Of a stretch of DNA of 64,000 nt, positions 50,557 through 63,900 are shown piece by piece; position 1 is the stretch's first letter; the number at the start of each line of letters is the position of its first letter. The notes below the pieces were generated by a model that was given only the letters and a program-made list of their open reading frames with translations, was not told where the DNA came from and searched no databases. This DNA comes from Larus michahellis. Its lineage: Eukaryota > Chordata > Aves > Charadriiformes > Laridae. Made by a program: the position numbers and the translations under genes. The DNA is taken from contig NC_133897.1 of the NCBI RefSeq assembly GCF_964199755.1, positions 10,876,992 to 10,940,991 on the forward strand, written 5' to 3'.

Positions 50557-53500
50557 TACACGATTCTGTTCTGTAAGTAAAGATCTGAATAAGAATGAAT
50601 GTGAGTCATATTTGCATTAAGAGGCATCTACTGAATTTATTCATAGCCTATCAAAATTTTCAGTGATGGTACATGTCAGCGTAAAAGAAGGCACCTCATA
50701 ATTATGTGCAACATAAAAGAGGGAAGAACCATAAAAGAACAGATGTAAGTTATTCTAACAGAACAACAATATGATGAATGTTGCAAAAAGGAAGAGAACA
50801 CTTATGTTTCTAATTTTCTGACGTATAATTAAGCCGGACTCACTATTGAAATTCTCCATGACAACACAGCACAGGTAAAATGAAGTCACTGAATCCATTT
50901 AGAACAAAAGCTTACTTCTGATTCAACACCCATAGTTATAAAAAACCTTGACCAGGATGCCTATAATACCATCATTTTTTTCTGAGCTTCATTGAGATGC
51001 TTCTCTTATCAGCAAATAACTCTTCACAACAAGCAATTGCTCACAACAAATTTCAACCTTGCTTTCTTTGCCTTTTGACAAAAGCAATTCTGATAGCAGC
51101 ACATTTACTACTGTGGGTATTTTGAGATCAGGGAAAAACTAGCTTTTTTCAGAAAGCAGTATTAGCAAAAAATCCTTAGGAACCATTTCAAAATGGGCAA
51201 CTTTTTTGTTTTTCTAAGAATTGAGACACTGAACTAAACACAGCTGAAAACGGCAGTAAATGCCATTAAGCAAAGTCAGGCTTAAAGGGTTTTTTTGCTC
51301 CATTATGGTTGAAATAATTTCTGTTTTGTTTTGAATCCCACAGAGGTCTATCAGATTTAATCAAGTGCTTAAATGTTTTCATATGCTGGAACTAAAAATC
51401 TTCGCTTAGAAAAATCATCCTGCACCGAGGAGGACTTGTTACTCCCCGTGGAAACTGTTGTATGCTGCATCCACTTGAAAATGATGTCACTTGTCTACCA
51501 GGCGAGAGCCTGACTTGGAAATGTAACCGACAGTGAATACACCAAACTTTAGAAAAATAATTTACTTTGAATTTCTTCTTGAAATAAATTCTTTTGTATG
51601 TAGACATGCCAGAAAACAAAGGCAGCAGAAATCAAGGATGATGCAAATGGTGCTGTCATGGAGGAAATACTTCTCAACATTCAGCTGATAAATCAGGAAT
51701 AGGCCAATCTTGGCATTTCAGCATTAATCAACCTCTGTCACAAAGGTGCTGTTGGAACGTGGCAAACATTACAATAAGCACAGAGTAGTGAAGTGTATCA
51801 GCCGTTTAACAATAATTCAAAAGACAATTACAATTATTACATTCCAAGCACATTGTGCTGCACAGAAAACAATTATGAGCAGAAACTCTTCTTGCTTGGA
51901 GCAAATAGAAGATGTCAGAAAGCCCTATCACACTATTAAATGATCTTTAACTGAACAAAAATAAGAGCAAAGATTAAACTAATTAAATGAAATTCCTGGT
52001 TTCATCAATTTTCTATTATACGTACTGTTTTAAAGGACACATATTTCAGGAAAAGTGAGAAAAATCACTACTCTGGTCACATTCAATTTAACGTGAGTAG
52101 GTGACTGCAAGGGACGGTTCTTGAATGTTTTTGTTATGTTCTTTTTTATTCTCTCAAGGTCACCAAGAACACCAAGGCCATCTTAATCTATCAAAGTTAA
52201 CAAAACTTTGAATAAAGAAATAAAGTCAGTAATGGGTTTTAAACTAACTAATCAAGGAACAAGTAAAAGGCTCTATTTTATGTCAGGAGTCATTATCTTC
52301 CTTCAAGGATCCCTCAGATTTCTCACTTCACGAAAATAAAACAGAAAATGTATTCTCCAGAGAAGAATAGAGAACAGCAGGCTCCATACTATCAAGTATT
52401 AAAACAAAAATCGACTGTTTGCTAGCATTTTACATCAGAACAACCTTCAGAAATCACCCTAATAGTAATTGTTCAAAAAGAACAAGATTTTTCCCTCTAT
52501 GTCCCCATCGAAGCACAAAGTTCACAGGACTTACATCAGAACTGGATCGAACAGCCATTTTTGGGAAGAAAAAGCTGCAATTATTACAACTGTTCTGCTA
52601 TGGTGGAATTCTCATTTTCTGCTGCAGTACAACAAAGGCAAGTCTGGTGATAATGTTTCAATCTATTTTTCCATGATTTTGTATTAGGAAAAGAAAGGGA
52701 TCAAGGATTACTATAAGTGGCCACGCAATTGACTGTGGTGATTTCTGTCACTACCAATATCAAAAGCAAATGGAAACAAAAAGGAGGAGCATTCAGATTT
52801 CTTGTTGGAAAAGAAATCTACAGAAAACTTTAGTGGCACGATTTGTGTTTTTCTACAGGGCTTTGTAATGGAAGTTGACTTACAGTATCTTAAAGTAGGA
52901 AAATATATAAAGAACACAGTATCACAATTAGTTGCACCTTTTTAAAATATCACACCACAATTCCACCTTGGTTTTACTAGAGAATAAAACCTACTCCTTT
53001 ATTTTTTCCTTCAAGAGTCCTACTATCCAGTTGCCTTATCCTGGGACTTTGCAAGGATTGCCTGAAGAACTCTGAATTTTGTTGAGTTTTTAGATAGAGG
53101 TCATGCTGCTGCATGATTTCACTGATAATGCTGATGAAATACAGCAAAATCAATACTTCTGGGAGTAAATCCTCAAATTTATTGTATTTGGACTTAAGAG
53201 TAGTACATATAGATTCTTGTTAAGTAGTCTTCTAAAACTGTAAACTGAAGTAAAACCGTCAATAGGCATCAATGACCATTTTGAAATCTCATGTAAATGA
53301 TACATCGATTCATTCCTGCCCTTTACCTTCCCTCTCAGCTTGTCAGATCCTGACTTTCCACACAGGAAGATCTGGGTGAGATGTGGTCTCAGTCACACCT
53401 TATTTACCTTGATCTAAATCCCCTGAGCCCATCTGAAATACGCCTAAATCACGTGAGATCAGAATAAGATCCAGTGTAGACCAAATATGACAGAGAGAAA

Positions 53501-56500
53501 GTTGAACTCTGATAAACACCTTAAAAATACGTATGGATTGAAGCTACTGTGTAGTTTCTGGATTTAATGTGTTTATAATAGCAATAAAATCTACTTTCAT
53601 GCATACACAGAGTATAGATAGTGTCTAAAAGTAAAAAAGTATGTTTGTTTTTGTAAAAGAAAGCATATCCAGCAAACGCAGATGAACTTTGTAATCACTT
53701 TCATCTCAGCATTAAAATTAAAAAGGTAGACTAGTCTTCATCTTCATGTTTGAATTAAAATTTAAAACAATTTTTAAATCCTTCCTTTAAAACCCCTAAT
53801 GGAATGAAAGAAGTAAATCTGGTTGTGAATGCCATTATGAATTTCAGAGTCTATTCTTGGTGATGAAATTTGTATGCTGTGTTTGAACAAACTGTCATGC
53901 TAATGACATTCCTCAGTCTGGTGTCTTCAATAATAAGCAAACTGAGTTTTTAAATGTAGTTGATGGGATTTTTTTCTCTTTCAGACACCCTATGAGGAAA
54001 AACAGAATTCCCATTTACTTTCATGACCTCTGATTTAAAAGCAAAGATTGCACATTATTTACTACTGGATGATTTTCCCGAAATTTAATGAGGACTAAGT
54101 ACAAATATGACAGATGTAATTATCACAGTTTTATTCTGCACAGTCAGGGTCTTCTTGTGCTGTAATTGCAAGCCTTTCATTCAGCTGCTGATAGCAGAGT
54201 TATTATCATAGTACTTTATGTTATTTCAGAGAGGAGGGAAACAGATTTCTACCTCACTTTTACTCCGCAAATTTATCCCAAGGACTCATTTTGCCTGGCC
54301 TCGCGCTAGAGTGAAATTAAAGACCTACGGGAGGAACTCGGACTAAATCTTTGCTGATTCTCCTCACCCGCTCCCAGCCGTGGTGAGGCCATCAATCCCA
54401 CCCCAGTTTTCTCAACATATTGGAGGGAAAGGAGGTCTTGAGGGGGGCAGCATTTTTCAAAAGGAAGAAACATGTGGGCAGGTGGCCAGCTCATTGTCTG
54501 GCGCGGGGGTTTTTTCTGCGGTGTGCCGCTGCACTCATTTAGACTTAAGTTAAGGTTGAGTGAGCCCCAGCTGGAGACTGGACCACTGACCCAGAAGCTG
54601 GAGATACCCAGCGACATGTACACGACTGGAAGCCTCCCTTTCTGAAGCTCAAATATAATTACTTTATTTTACACTCTTCCCCCACCAGACAGCTCACACG
54701 CGCAGGGAGGAAAAAGCCTCTTCCAGTCACTTCAGACCGTACTGATCCTCTGCTATTAATGCCCATCTTGCAGCTCACTACAATGCTCACTCCTAGCCCG
54801 AGCGCTGCAAGGCACACATGCACCAGGAACATCACCGCGTTGACATGATAATTACTGAGGTTATTTAAGTTGAAAGGCAGCAGTCTGAAGGAAAGAAATG
54901 GTAGGATTTTAGCAAGGGTGAATACTGGCCAACTTACTGGTACTCCACATCCGCTGTACACTTACAAAGACGCTGATTAAATGTGTGTCTGCTAACCAAA
55001 AATATCTCAAATAAACAGCATGTATGTCCAGCTCAGTCTGCGATGACTGTACAGCCACACTAAATATTGCAGAATCAAGTGCCCGATCTAATATTCCAGT
55101 AAGCTTCTGAAGTGGAAAGCAGGGCTGAAAGTCTCTGTCACTCCTATATTCTACCTCATTAGCCAAAAGTGATACCAGATTAACCAATACAATTACGCTA
55201 AGCTGAAGATACTTCATTTGTCTTGAAACGAAACAGTTTGCAGGGAATCTTTGCAAACTATGGGCTTGCAAAGTAGTGTTTTCCTCCTGTCAACCTCCCA
55301 CTGCATCACCTTCAGGAAACACACATTTTATCTATTGCTTTCAAAATAGCAAAATGACTACTGACTTAATGAAACGAACTCACACTCTTTCCTTGGAATA
55401 ACAGGTTGTCTCCAGAAATGTGGGCTGTGGCACTCCTTCCCACACGGTAGGGTCCCTATCCTACCATGACAAAGAGGAACTCAAGAGTTTCTCTTGCCAG
55501 TTTTTCATGGCTATGCAAGATATTGGGTGCTTGTCCCTATCCAATAAATCACTTGTGCACCCACTTATCACTGAGCATAGAAATATTTCTGTAAGAGATA
55601 TAGAGACAACCATAAGAATTTTTGCTTCATCAGCGTGGCTTGTTTTATCGAGTAAAACTCTGCAGTCTGGGAAAGCTACACAAAATAAATACCTTCTACC
55701 CTTGCAGAAGAAAATACCCTTATTAAGTGCAGGATGGAAAGGCAAGATTACAACCCCTTGTAAAACCATGAGAGCTAAAACTGTGGAAGCAGAGACCCTC
55801 CGCCTGCATTAGCCTCAGGCACCCTGACAAAGCAAATCTCTTCCCAGTTATGTCAATGGGATATCTTTGTCCCGTCTCTCCACCCCCAACACTAAATCTA
55901 ATACTTTTCTCTTTATTGTAATTAAAGGAATAGATATACTATAGTCCAGAATTACAATTGCAAGAATTTACCCCTTCCCCAACCAAATTTGTGTACTAAA
56001 ACCAGTTAAGCTGTGTCTGCACAGAATTTTGGGCAGGATGCAGAAGCCCATCTTGGTTATTCGGTAAAAACACAGCATCTGTACTGCTGCCAGCACTGAA
56101 CTTGGCTTAGCATTGTCTACAGATGCTGTAATTCCACTTCTGCACCATGCTGTAGTCACGCGAATTACAACCAAGCTCTTACAAGAAGACAATATCTCGC
56201 TTCCAGTTAACACCTCCCACTCCCGTGCTTGCCACAAAACCTCTCAGCTTCTACTATCAAATTAAGGCTTGACCAAACATAAGTCACCAAATGGGCCCTG
56301 AAGACAGGCAAACAGAGCACTGAAGCCCTGGAGCTGGATCTCTGTGCGTGACTACAAGCAGGATACCTATTCCTTGGAGTGCCAAGTTACTCGGAACTCC
56401 TGGTCCTGGGTCCAGCTAGAGCTTGGTCAGGTCAGAGACATACTGAAAAGTAGTCCAAAACCTGCTCTAATCTGCGCGCATCTACCCTGGTCCTCTAAAA

Positions 56501-57547
56501 TGGTAGCTGGCAATTCCTGAAGCATGCAGGTGCTTTGGTTTCCCCTCTACCCTAAGTCGAAGGCAAAAACATCCCAAAGGTGTTTTTTGGGTTCTGTGTA
56601 TTTTTTAACTCTCTGAATAAAGCATTTTTATATGTTCAAGGAAATGATGCTTTTGAACACTGCTGAAAGTAACAAAAACAAAGCTCAGAGAACATTTTCG
56701 ATATAGTTGTGGGTTTTTTAAAGAAAAAAAGTATTGTCAACAACATTGGAAGGAAGCAGCCTGTAATTTCATGCTGTTGCAAATTGTCAGCTGCTTTGCC
56801 CACACAAAGTGATTTAACTGGGGGAGTGATACTCCCCAGGAAAATGAGCCAGTAATGGCATACACAGCCCACTGCAGTGCGATGTAATTCTCCATCCTAA
56901 GTTCTTTCTCATAGTTTCCCTGTAATAACTTTTCAGTGCCTAATTAATGTGAATAAGAACCACAAGCAAAAGAGACTCCAATACTAGCAGCCTCATGGAG
57001 GTCAAGGACACAGTGCTTTTTCCCTCTTCAAATGGATATCATGACACTTCCATTGAGATGCTATGACAGGGCAATGCTACTGGCTCTATCGTACCTGTTT
57101 TGTATCTAAAAATAGAGAGCTTTTATCCCTATCACCTTTCACAGACAAGAAAGGATTCATATTCAGCTTATGAAGGGTCAGAAAGGGCAGCTGGGCCACA
57201 CTGGAGTATTCGGTGGCAAAAATTGGATTGACCTATTTTGCAGTTTGAATGAATACACAAGTGGTAAGGGATCTCGTTCTCGCTTTCAAAACAGCAAGCT
57301 CGGAGGAGAACCGGCCGAGCTACAGAAACACCAAGCTATGCATCAGTAGGGCAACGGAGGAAGAAAGGTAAGGGGAAGTGTCTCTGATGCAGAAGTTCAG
57401 AACCCTGTGGAGCTCAGCTCTCCAAGCCTACAGAAACAATTCCTCCTACAACTGCAGCTAGTAGGACAAAGCGAAAAAGAACAAGCAAGTTTTACCTCCT
57501 CAGAGTAGGAAAAGCTCGCTAAGGTTATATTGTTGCATTTTATAATC

Positions 57548-57603
57548 ATAATATCAAGTACAGAGTAATTAATCTGTACTAAGTTAATAATATCAAGTAC
57601 AGA
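57548..57603. repeat. 17-bp direct repeat enclosing a near-palindrome
   Basis: ATAATATCAAGTACAGA occurs at 57548-57564 and at 57587-57603. Between the copies, TCTGTACT (57573-57580) is the exact reverse complement of AGTACAGA, so 57557-57580 forms a 24-bp near-palindrome. It lies about 270 bp downstream of the exon at 57871 on the transcript strand. Confidence 0.9.
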
Positions 57604-57870
57604 AAACCTGACAGTATTACAAGGTAGAATGACAACTAGCTAGGGACTTTGTTTTCTTAGTACATAAACTTTAAGAGTATTGCATGCACGTGCAGAAGAT
57701 TTATTTCTCTTCAGTTTGAAAGGACAGCCTGAGACACCAGAGTTGTGAGGCGCTCGCAAACTGAGGTTGCACAATCTGCGTGGTGAGGTCCCTCAAGTTA
57801 CCTCATTTTAACAACAAGGAAAGACAGGGACTGACTCTTTGGATTATTTCTTATGGGTTACCATACTTAC

Positions 57871-57944
57871 AATTGGGCTGGCATTGATGTAGTCTGAATT
57901 GTCATGGCTATTTTCACCTTTCAGACGTATCCTGGAATGATCAT
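57871..57944 (-). CDS. PTPRN2: PTPRN2 coding exon 1 of 8 in window (PTP domain, N-terminal part)
   Basis: The 74-nt exon sits between acceptor cctttgcag and donor GTAAGTATGG. It begins with AT, which completes a Tyr codon split by the intron, and then encodes 24 residues containing DHSRIRLKGENS and SDYINASPI. The DHSR...L and DYINAS strings are hallmarks of the PTP fold that follow the KNRY-type loop; D-Y-I-N-A-S forms part of the conserved core near the active site. The exon ends in phase 0. The linker GENSHDNS between the two motifs differs somewhat from the mammalian protein as I recall it, which is usual for that surface segment. Confidence 0.96.
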
Positions 57945-60555
57945 CTGCAAAGGAGAAAATAAGAGAAGAAAGTTTCTATACAAGTATTCGATCCATTTTA
58001 AGTTAAACAATTCAAAGTCAGATTAACGTGCGCTCCAAGACAGGCAAACGGTAAATATCAGAAAGGACGTTTCCTTCCAACTCCCAGCCTAGCATGGCCT
58101 TGATGCAGCCACAGCGTCACAGCCTGACCCAGGAATGAAGCACTAAGAAATTTCGGAGGCTGAGTCTCTGAAAGCGTGTCTGCATGAGATGCACCACAAC
58201 GTCTTACAGTCTCTCGTAGGAAAAATGGGAATCTCTACCACTTAGACAGCTTAAGATTTAAACTAGGCAAAACACTAGAAAAAAACAGTATTATAGAAGA
58301 CATTTCTGTGTTTGCAGGGTCTTGGAAGAAGTAAGTTGATGGACTTTGTCCTTCTGGCTTCTCTATAAAATGAGCAGCAGGAACATCGAAGTACAGTTGA
58401 GAACTGGACAGTAAGTTAATCTGTCCTGATCAAAGACTAGTGCTGTGTGGTGCTACGCTAGTGACGTGGGAGACGATACGACTTGGAGGTGATCATGGGA
58501 GAGGCAAAATGCCGATAACAACTGCACCTAAAAGTATGACTGGAGTACATACAGATATCTTACACTGCCGGTAATATAGCTAGTTCAGATACCACCAGTA
58601 AAGAAAACAGCAGGCTGGAGATAGGAGACTTACTCATGATTTTTTCCCATCGTCAGCATTCTTTTGTTACTTTTTAACTTGTATTTTTACTGGTGCTAGC
58701 TCAGGTATGTTTAGATCTGGTACATCCCAAATTCTAGTAATTTTTTTTTTTTAACTTTGGGACATATGGGTGTCCCCATAATGGATGGGTTTTATTTGTC
58801 TGTATTTAGACAGTGACAATGCAGATGTCTGCATCTGTTCCAGTCATCTAGACTCACTTTCTGCTAAGAGAAAAGAAATATTTCTATGTCATGAATCATC
58901 TCATCCTGATTTAGCTGTCTCAAAGAGGCCAAATTGCACTCAAGAAGTGCCGGCTTCTTTCCATTGACTAAAGAAAGAAAGACCAGACCACACACAGATA
59001 ATTTATGCGAGAGATGTCTAAGTCCTTACATATGAATCTCAAACAACTTGTACCTGATACATAACCAGCACAATCTATACTTCTCAGCAAACCTGCCCTG
59101 CACAGTACATTGTGGTGAGAGGTCGTGGAGCTGCCCTTTCTGTAACCGTCTACAGCTGAACACAGATACGGATATTTTGAGAGGATCTTTCCATCAATTA
59201 TTCGAATAGTCAAAACAAGAGTACAGGAATACACCCTGTCCGCCTTTGTATCTTCTCTAGTGGCCTGTGACACCATTCTTAACAGCAAAATTGCAAGTTG
59301 CCTTTTAAACTACTAAGTACCAATCATTATTTTAATAATGAGGAACAACAAATGAGTTATGAAACATTGTAAGTACCACACAGCAAAGTAGAATCAGAGG
59401 GTTTGGGCTCTGCTTAGGCTTATTCACCAGCAATGTCGTGGCTGTTCAATATGTGAGCAAGACAAAGGTGTGCTTGTATGAGTGTTGTTTATAGTCACTC
59501 AATCTTATCAGCAATATTGAACCCACCAAATTCCTTCTCCTGGAATAAGACTAGAGGTGAACAAGTCATGTGAAATGAATGAAGAGTCATTCTCTACTAT
59601 TTGCATAAAATTATTTCCTCTGGTAAGTTTCAACACAATAGGAGGATGAAGAAGATGAGAAAGGAAAGACGTTCATGCACATTATTCGCTTCCACCTTCC
59701 TTTGACACCTCTGCACAAAAAATCCAAAACTTACTTAAAAATAATCTCGTGACATCTGAGATCTTGGGGCTACCCAAGATTTTTTATAGGAAGCTTTACC
59801 ATGAGCATCATCACAGAGTGCTTGAAGAACTACAGCTCTGAAACCTTTTGTCTATGCCTGAGATAGGCAGGTTATAGGCACTAAATGTGGTCTCTCATGT
59901 ATCTTAAGGTGAGTAAGGGCTCAGGATAAGCCCCACTCATTGGATGGCAAAAGTGTTTGAACTAATCACCAAAGAAAATGCGTGAAATGTTTTTAAATGG
60001 ATGAGGGAGAGAGAGCAGACAGTGATTCATCAGTATTTAGCAAACAGATGTCAGTGTGAGCCTCCAATAAAAGTCAAATGTCAGATCGGTAAGCTAATGA
60101 TCTTTTTCTTGAAAACATAATGTTTTATCCAGACACTCTGATCTAGTGTGCTGTATCATTATACTGCTGTCTTGGAGGGTTTATCAGAGGGTGAAACATG
60201 TTAAGGCTTTGGTAGTGAAAAGGTGGTAAGTATTTGCGCTCAGAAAAAAAAAAAAAAGCATGCAAAAAAGGTCGTACATGTGTTTTCTGCATATATCAAG
60301 AGTTTGCACCCACGTGTGCTTCAGTTGCAGCATCAAGCGTTCATATTGACAATGAACAGATTGTGCTTGTCTATGCCTGTTATCACCTCAAAGCTTCTAG
60401 GAACCAGCACAATAGCTCTTCAGAAACAGGCAGAAAAAGAAGGGGGAAAAAAAAGAATACCGTGGACACCAGTTTGTTATGTTAACAATAAGCAACTATG
60501 GGGAAAATGCCGAATGTACAAGATTTTTTTTTTGTAAACTGCATATTGATTATGT

Positions 60556-60705
60556 TAGAGAAGGAGGAAAAGCAGGAAATAAAAGGAAGGAAAGAGATGA
60601 CAGAAAAGGAAGATATATAAGATCAATCTAAAAAGCGAGAAAGAAAGATGAATGAAGAAATAGGAGAGGAAAGGGACCGTAATAAGGAAGTGAGAGAAAA
60701 GACAA
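60556..60705 (+). repeat. Purine-rich tract
   Basis: About 150 bp is dominated by A and G on the plus strand (aggaaagag, gaaagaaag, aggagaggaaaggg units), with scattered pyrimidines. It is lower in purity than the tract at 37921. Confidence 0.7.
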
Positions 60706-60934
60706 ATGCTGTTACTAGCTACTGCAATCTGGCCAAGCTACAACTAGTCATCATTTCAAATATCTACAATAGCTACTGCTGAATGCTGAACTACTTTGCA
60801 TTTGCTATTGCTCCAGCCAAGGCACAGCTGAACGAAAAGCAAAATGTATACATGGTTATGTGTGGCAGAGAGTGGCTTTCAAAACAAGAAGGATAGTACT
60901 AGCCCATAGCTGAGGAGAAATATAGCACAATTTT

Positions 60935-60995
60935 GTATTTTATATACATATAAAATATAAAGTATAAAATATAAAGGATAAAGGATAAAATAAAA
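60935..60995. repeat. Degenerate A/T tandem units
   Basis: Repeated 'tataaaatataaag' and 'gataaag' units follow one another (about 60951-60990), a degenerate short-period tandem repeat. Confidence 0.75.
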
Positions 60996-63900
60996 AGCAA
61001 ACACACATGAGTTTGCGGTATATAAAACCACAATTTATAGACAGAGAAACCTAAGTTTTGGAGCCTACTTACAGATATCTCCATGTGGACAAGGTTAAGT
61101 TCATGGGCCTTGATCTAGTTGGCTAAATATGAACACGTCATACCATTTGAGAAACTGTAGATGAGACATTGCATAAGGATAATAGACATGACACAAGACC
61201 TAAAGACTTGTGTCCTATTGGCCCAGCATCTGAAGCTCACATGAGATAACCGAGGGCATCCTACAGCTATTCATTTCACTGTGAAGCAAAAACCTGCTTT
61301 TGGTCATTGCACGGCGCTCTCGATGCCACTGCCCGGACAAGCTGTTCACTGGCTGTAACGGCTGCTTTGGCACCTGGCTCACATGGAGACACTTAAATTT
61401 AGGCATCTTATTCTATGATTTCACAGAATCATGCCCAGAGATCTTGATTCAATGCCTCAGGGTAGGTTTCTAGTGATATCTGAGGTGCCCTAAGGAGACT
61501 CAGGCTAGCAGCAAGGAGGGCCCAGGTCTCCCATAGAGCCTAGGTTATACCTACTAGCTCTGCGTGGGTACCTTGAACACTTTAGGCACCTCAAACGGCA
61601 CTAAATTCCCGTGTTTAAACAACTGAGCTGAGCACAAAATGTCATATCTGTTTGCGTTATTTAAACAGTGACCAATACTGTTGTGGTATTGTAGTATGCC
61701 ATCTCGCAGTCTTCTGTTTATCTCACAGGGGCCCCGCGATCTATTACTTTTGCTGTTTTTCAGATGACGATTGAAAAATAAAAAAAATCACACCTTACCT
61801 AATTTTGGAAAAATAAAACTCTCATCTCACCTAATTCCCTCTGTCTTCTGTTTTCTTTTAGTCGGACACTTCTAAAGGAACAGAACCAACAAACAAAGGC
61901 TGGACACAAGCAGTATGGGCGACTTTGGGTTGTTTAAATCCAGACATCTCCTAGCAGAGTGAATCTCACAACGATCAACCTGGCACATTCTGCCTGGATC
62001 ATCATTCTCTTCCTTCTAAATTTAGACTTTTTCTTTTTTTTTTCCCTGTACAAAACACTATACAGAGCTACACTGGTAAGAAAGTGAACTACTGAGGAGC
62101 AAGTGGAGCAGTGTAAAGACTGTGAAGAATCATAATTCATTGATTATCATTATTTTGCTCATAGAATATTTGCACAAAACGGAACTCTTCCTGGGTGCAC
62201 GCTCTGCCCCTAAATGCTTTGCTTTCCTTTGGAGGAAATTCAGAGCACAGAGGTTAGCGGGTTGCTCTAATATATACCATGACCCATGGACACTGTTACG
62301 GTAGACAGCTTTTGACAGATGTTCACTGCAAAAAGTTGCTTGCCAAATGTTTAATGGTTTTATTTCGCAGAGGTGCGAGAGGAGAAAATAAAGTCTGGAA
62401 AGATTTTTTTTTGGACATCAACCAACTGAGCTACTCATGTGTTCACACAGAAAAAAAAGGTATCCCATTGCCCTAAATTATTGCAATCTGCTTGTTGGTT
62501 GGACAAAAGGATGCAGTTTTGTTAATCTAGAAGGTCCAAGTTACTGCAATTGGTAGAACTTTTTAACTAGCAGTTTTTTAAGTGTCTAGTGTCAAGGTGT
62601 TCTGCTACCAAGTATTTTAAAAGCTGTTTGTAAATAGAGAAGATAGGTATAATAGTAAACTATGCTAAAACTGTGAGATTAAAGATAACGTTAATCTAGA
62701 AATTGCATCAGTTATGTAATCAGTAAAAAATAATACCATATTATTTTACTTAAGAAAACACAAAGTAAATACAACATGATATTAAAGCTTCTTTGAAGCC
62801 TTCCTAAGATGAAATGTTTTATATGAATTGGCAATCTTGTTCTACCTTGTCAAGGTGATTATGAATATGAAAGAGGTAAGGAAATGCTAACAAGGCATTA
62901 CTCCGTGAGAATACTTTGAATGTAGCATAACAACTTTGTAGCATATCAAAAGCATATCAGCTTTGCTTCTTAATTTATTATTAAGCAAATCCGTGACTAT
63001 TTGCTATAGTTTTAATGTCAAACATAGTCAAAAAGAAAAGTGCGAAAACTGGGCTCTTTCTCATCTCAGTCTAATCTTAGAGTACACAATAACCATCATC
63101 TTATCAAAAATCAATATTTTTTAAACTCTATACCACACTCTCCATCCATCACCAAAGTAGTTTTATGGATATAACATGACAGCTGTTCATCAGTGCACAG
63201 CAGCTTCAGAAAGTGAGGGCAGGTAATTTTGTGCAATTCAGTCAAAAAGGAAAGTTCCCAGTGCACTAAGAGCTATAATAGAAGTTTTCAAGTTGTAACC
63301 CCACCAAAAAAATAGCATTTTACTCTTGTGCAAAAATACTTCTAATTAAAGCTTCAGACACACCGCAGCCACCCTGTCCATATCCAAATCCCTTCCCGGG
63401 TAGCACTGGTTCAGCCTAGACTCCGCGATGGGAAGAACAGGCATAACAATATGCCACGGAAGAAGCAATGGCAGAGACCTGTCAACTGAAGGCTGATCCG
63501 TGTAGGCTGATTCATCCGCTTGGTACAATATGATGAAAAGAGACAGACTATCTCAGCCCTGAAAATAGTTCAGCGTTCTAGTGTGGCATGACACCCAAGG
63601 TAAAAAACCCCTGCTCTTTAGCACTGCCGCAGCTATGTTACTTCTGGATTCAGAGCTAGAACAGTCTAGTCTGGAGGTCCCCATCTTATCGCTCGTTGTA
63701 TCATGCAGACACATTTCCTACACCAGCTGAATAACCAGCACCGGTTTCTGGCAACACCTGTAGCTCCCGTTGTGTCTCCAAGGCAGCAACCAGAAACAAT
63801 CTGGCTTAATTTATGAGCAGGGACTTGGAAGAGCTTACGATGGTCTGACTGTCAGTCCACATTGTAAAGAACACTTTAAGCAGGAAGATTAACTTGGATC

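Larger units (their letters stand above)
49664..57870 (-). other. PTPRN2: PTPRN2 intron (8.2 kb)
   Basis: The intron has donor GTAAGT at 57870 and acceptor ttgttccag before 49663. It contains a 17-bp direct repeat with an intervening near-palindrome (57548-57603), a probable old amniote repeat at 50495-50556, and otherwise unremarkable A/T-rich sequence. Frames such as 55420-55812 (plus) and 54909-55271 (minus) look like chance open frames: they show no recognisable domain and are not bounded by good splice sites. Confidence 0.85.

Noticed and set aside
55420..55812. A 130-codon plus-strand frame with a 102-codon shadow on the minus strand
   Set aside because: Paired frames on both strands with no known domain point to a chance lack of stops.
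57100..57235. Possible second MIR-like SINE (tatccctatcacctttcacagacaag... gggtcagaaagggcagctggg)
   Set aside because: Only loose resemblance to the MIR core with several gaps needed; not enough to call.
61380..61620. Strings like 'tctatgatttcacagaatca' and 'tttaggcacctcaaac' suggestive of avian CR1 ends or other amniote repeats
   Set aside because: The pieces are short, not in the order expected of a CR1 3' end, and lack the usual terminal octamer repeats.
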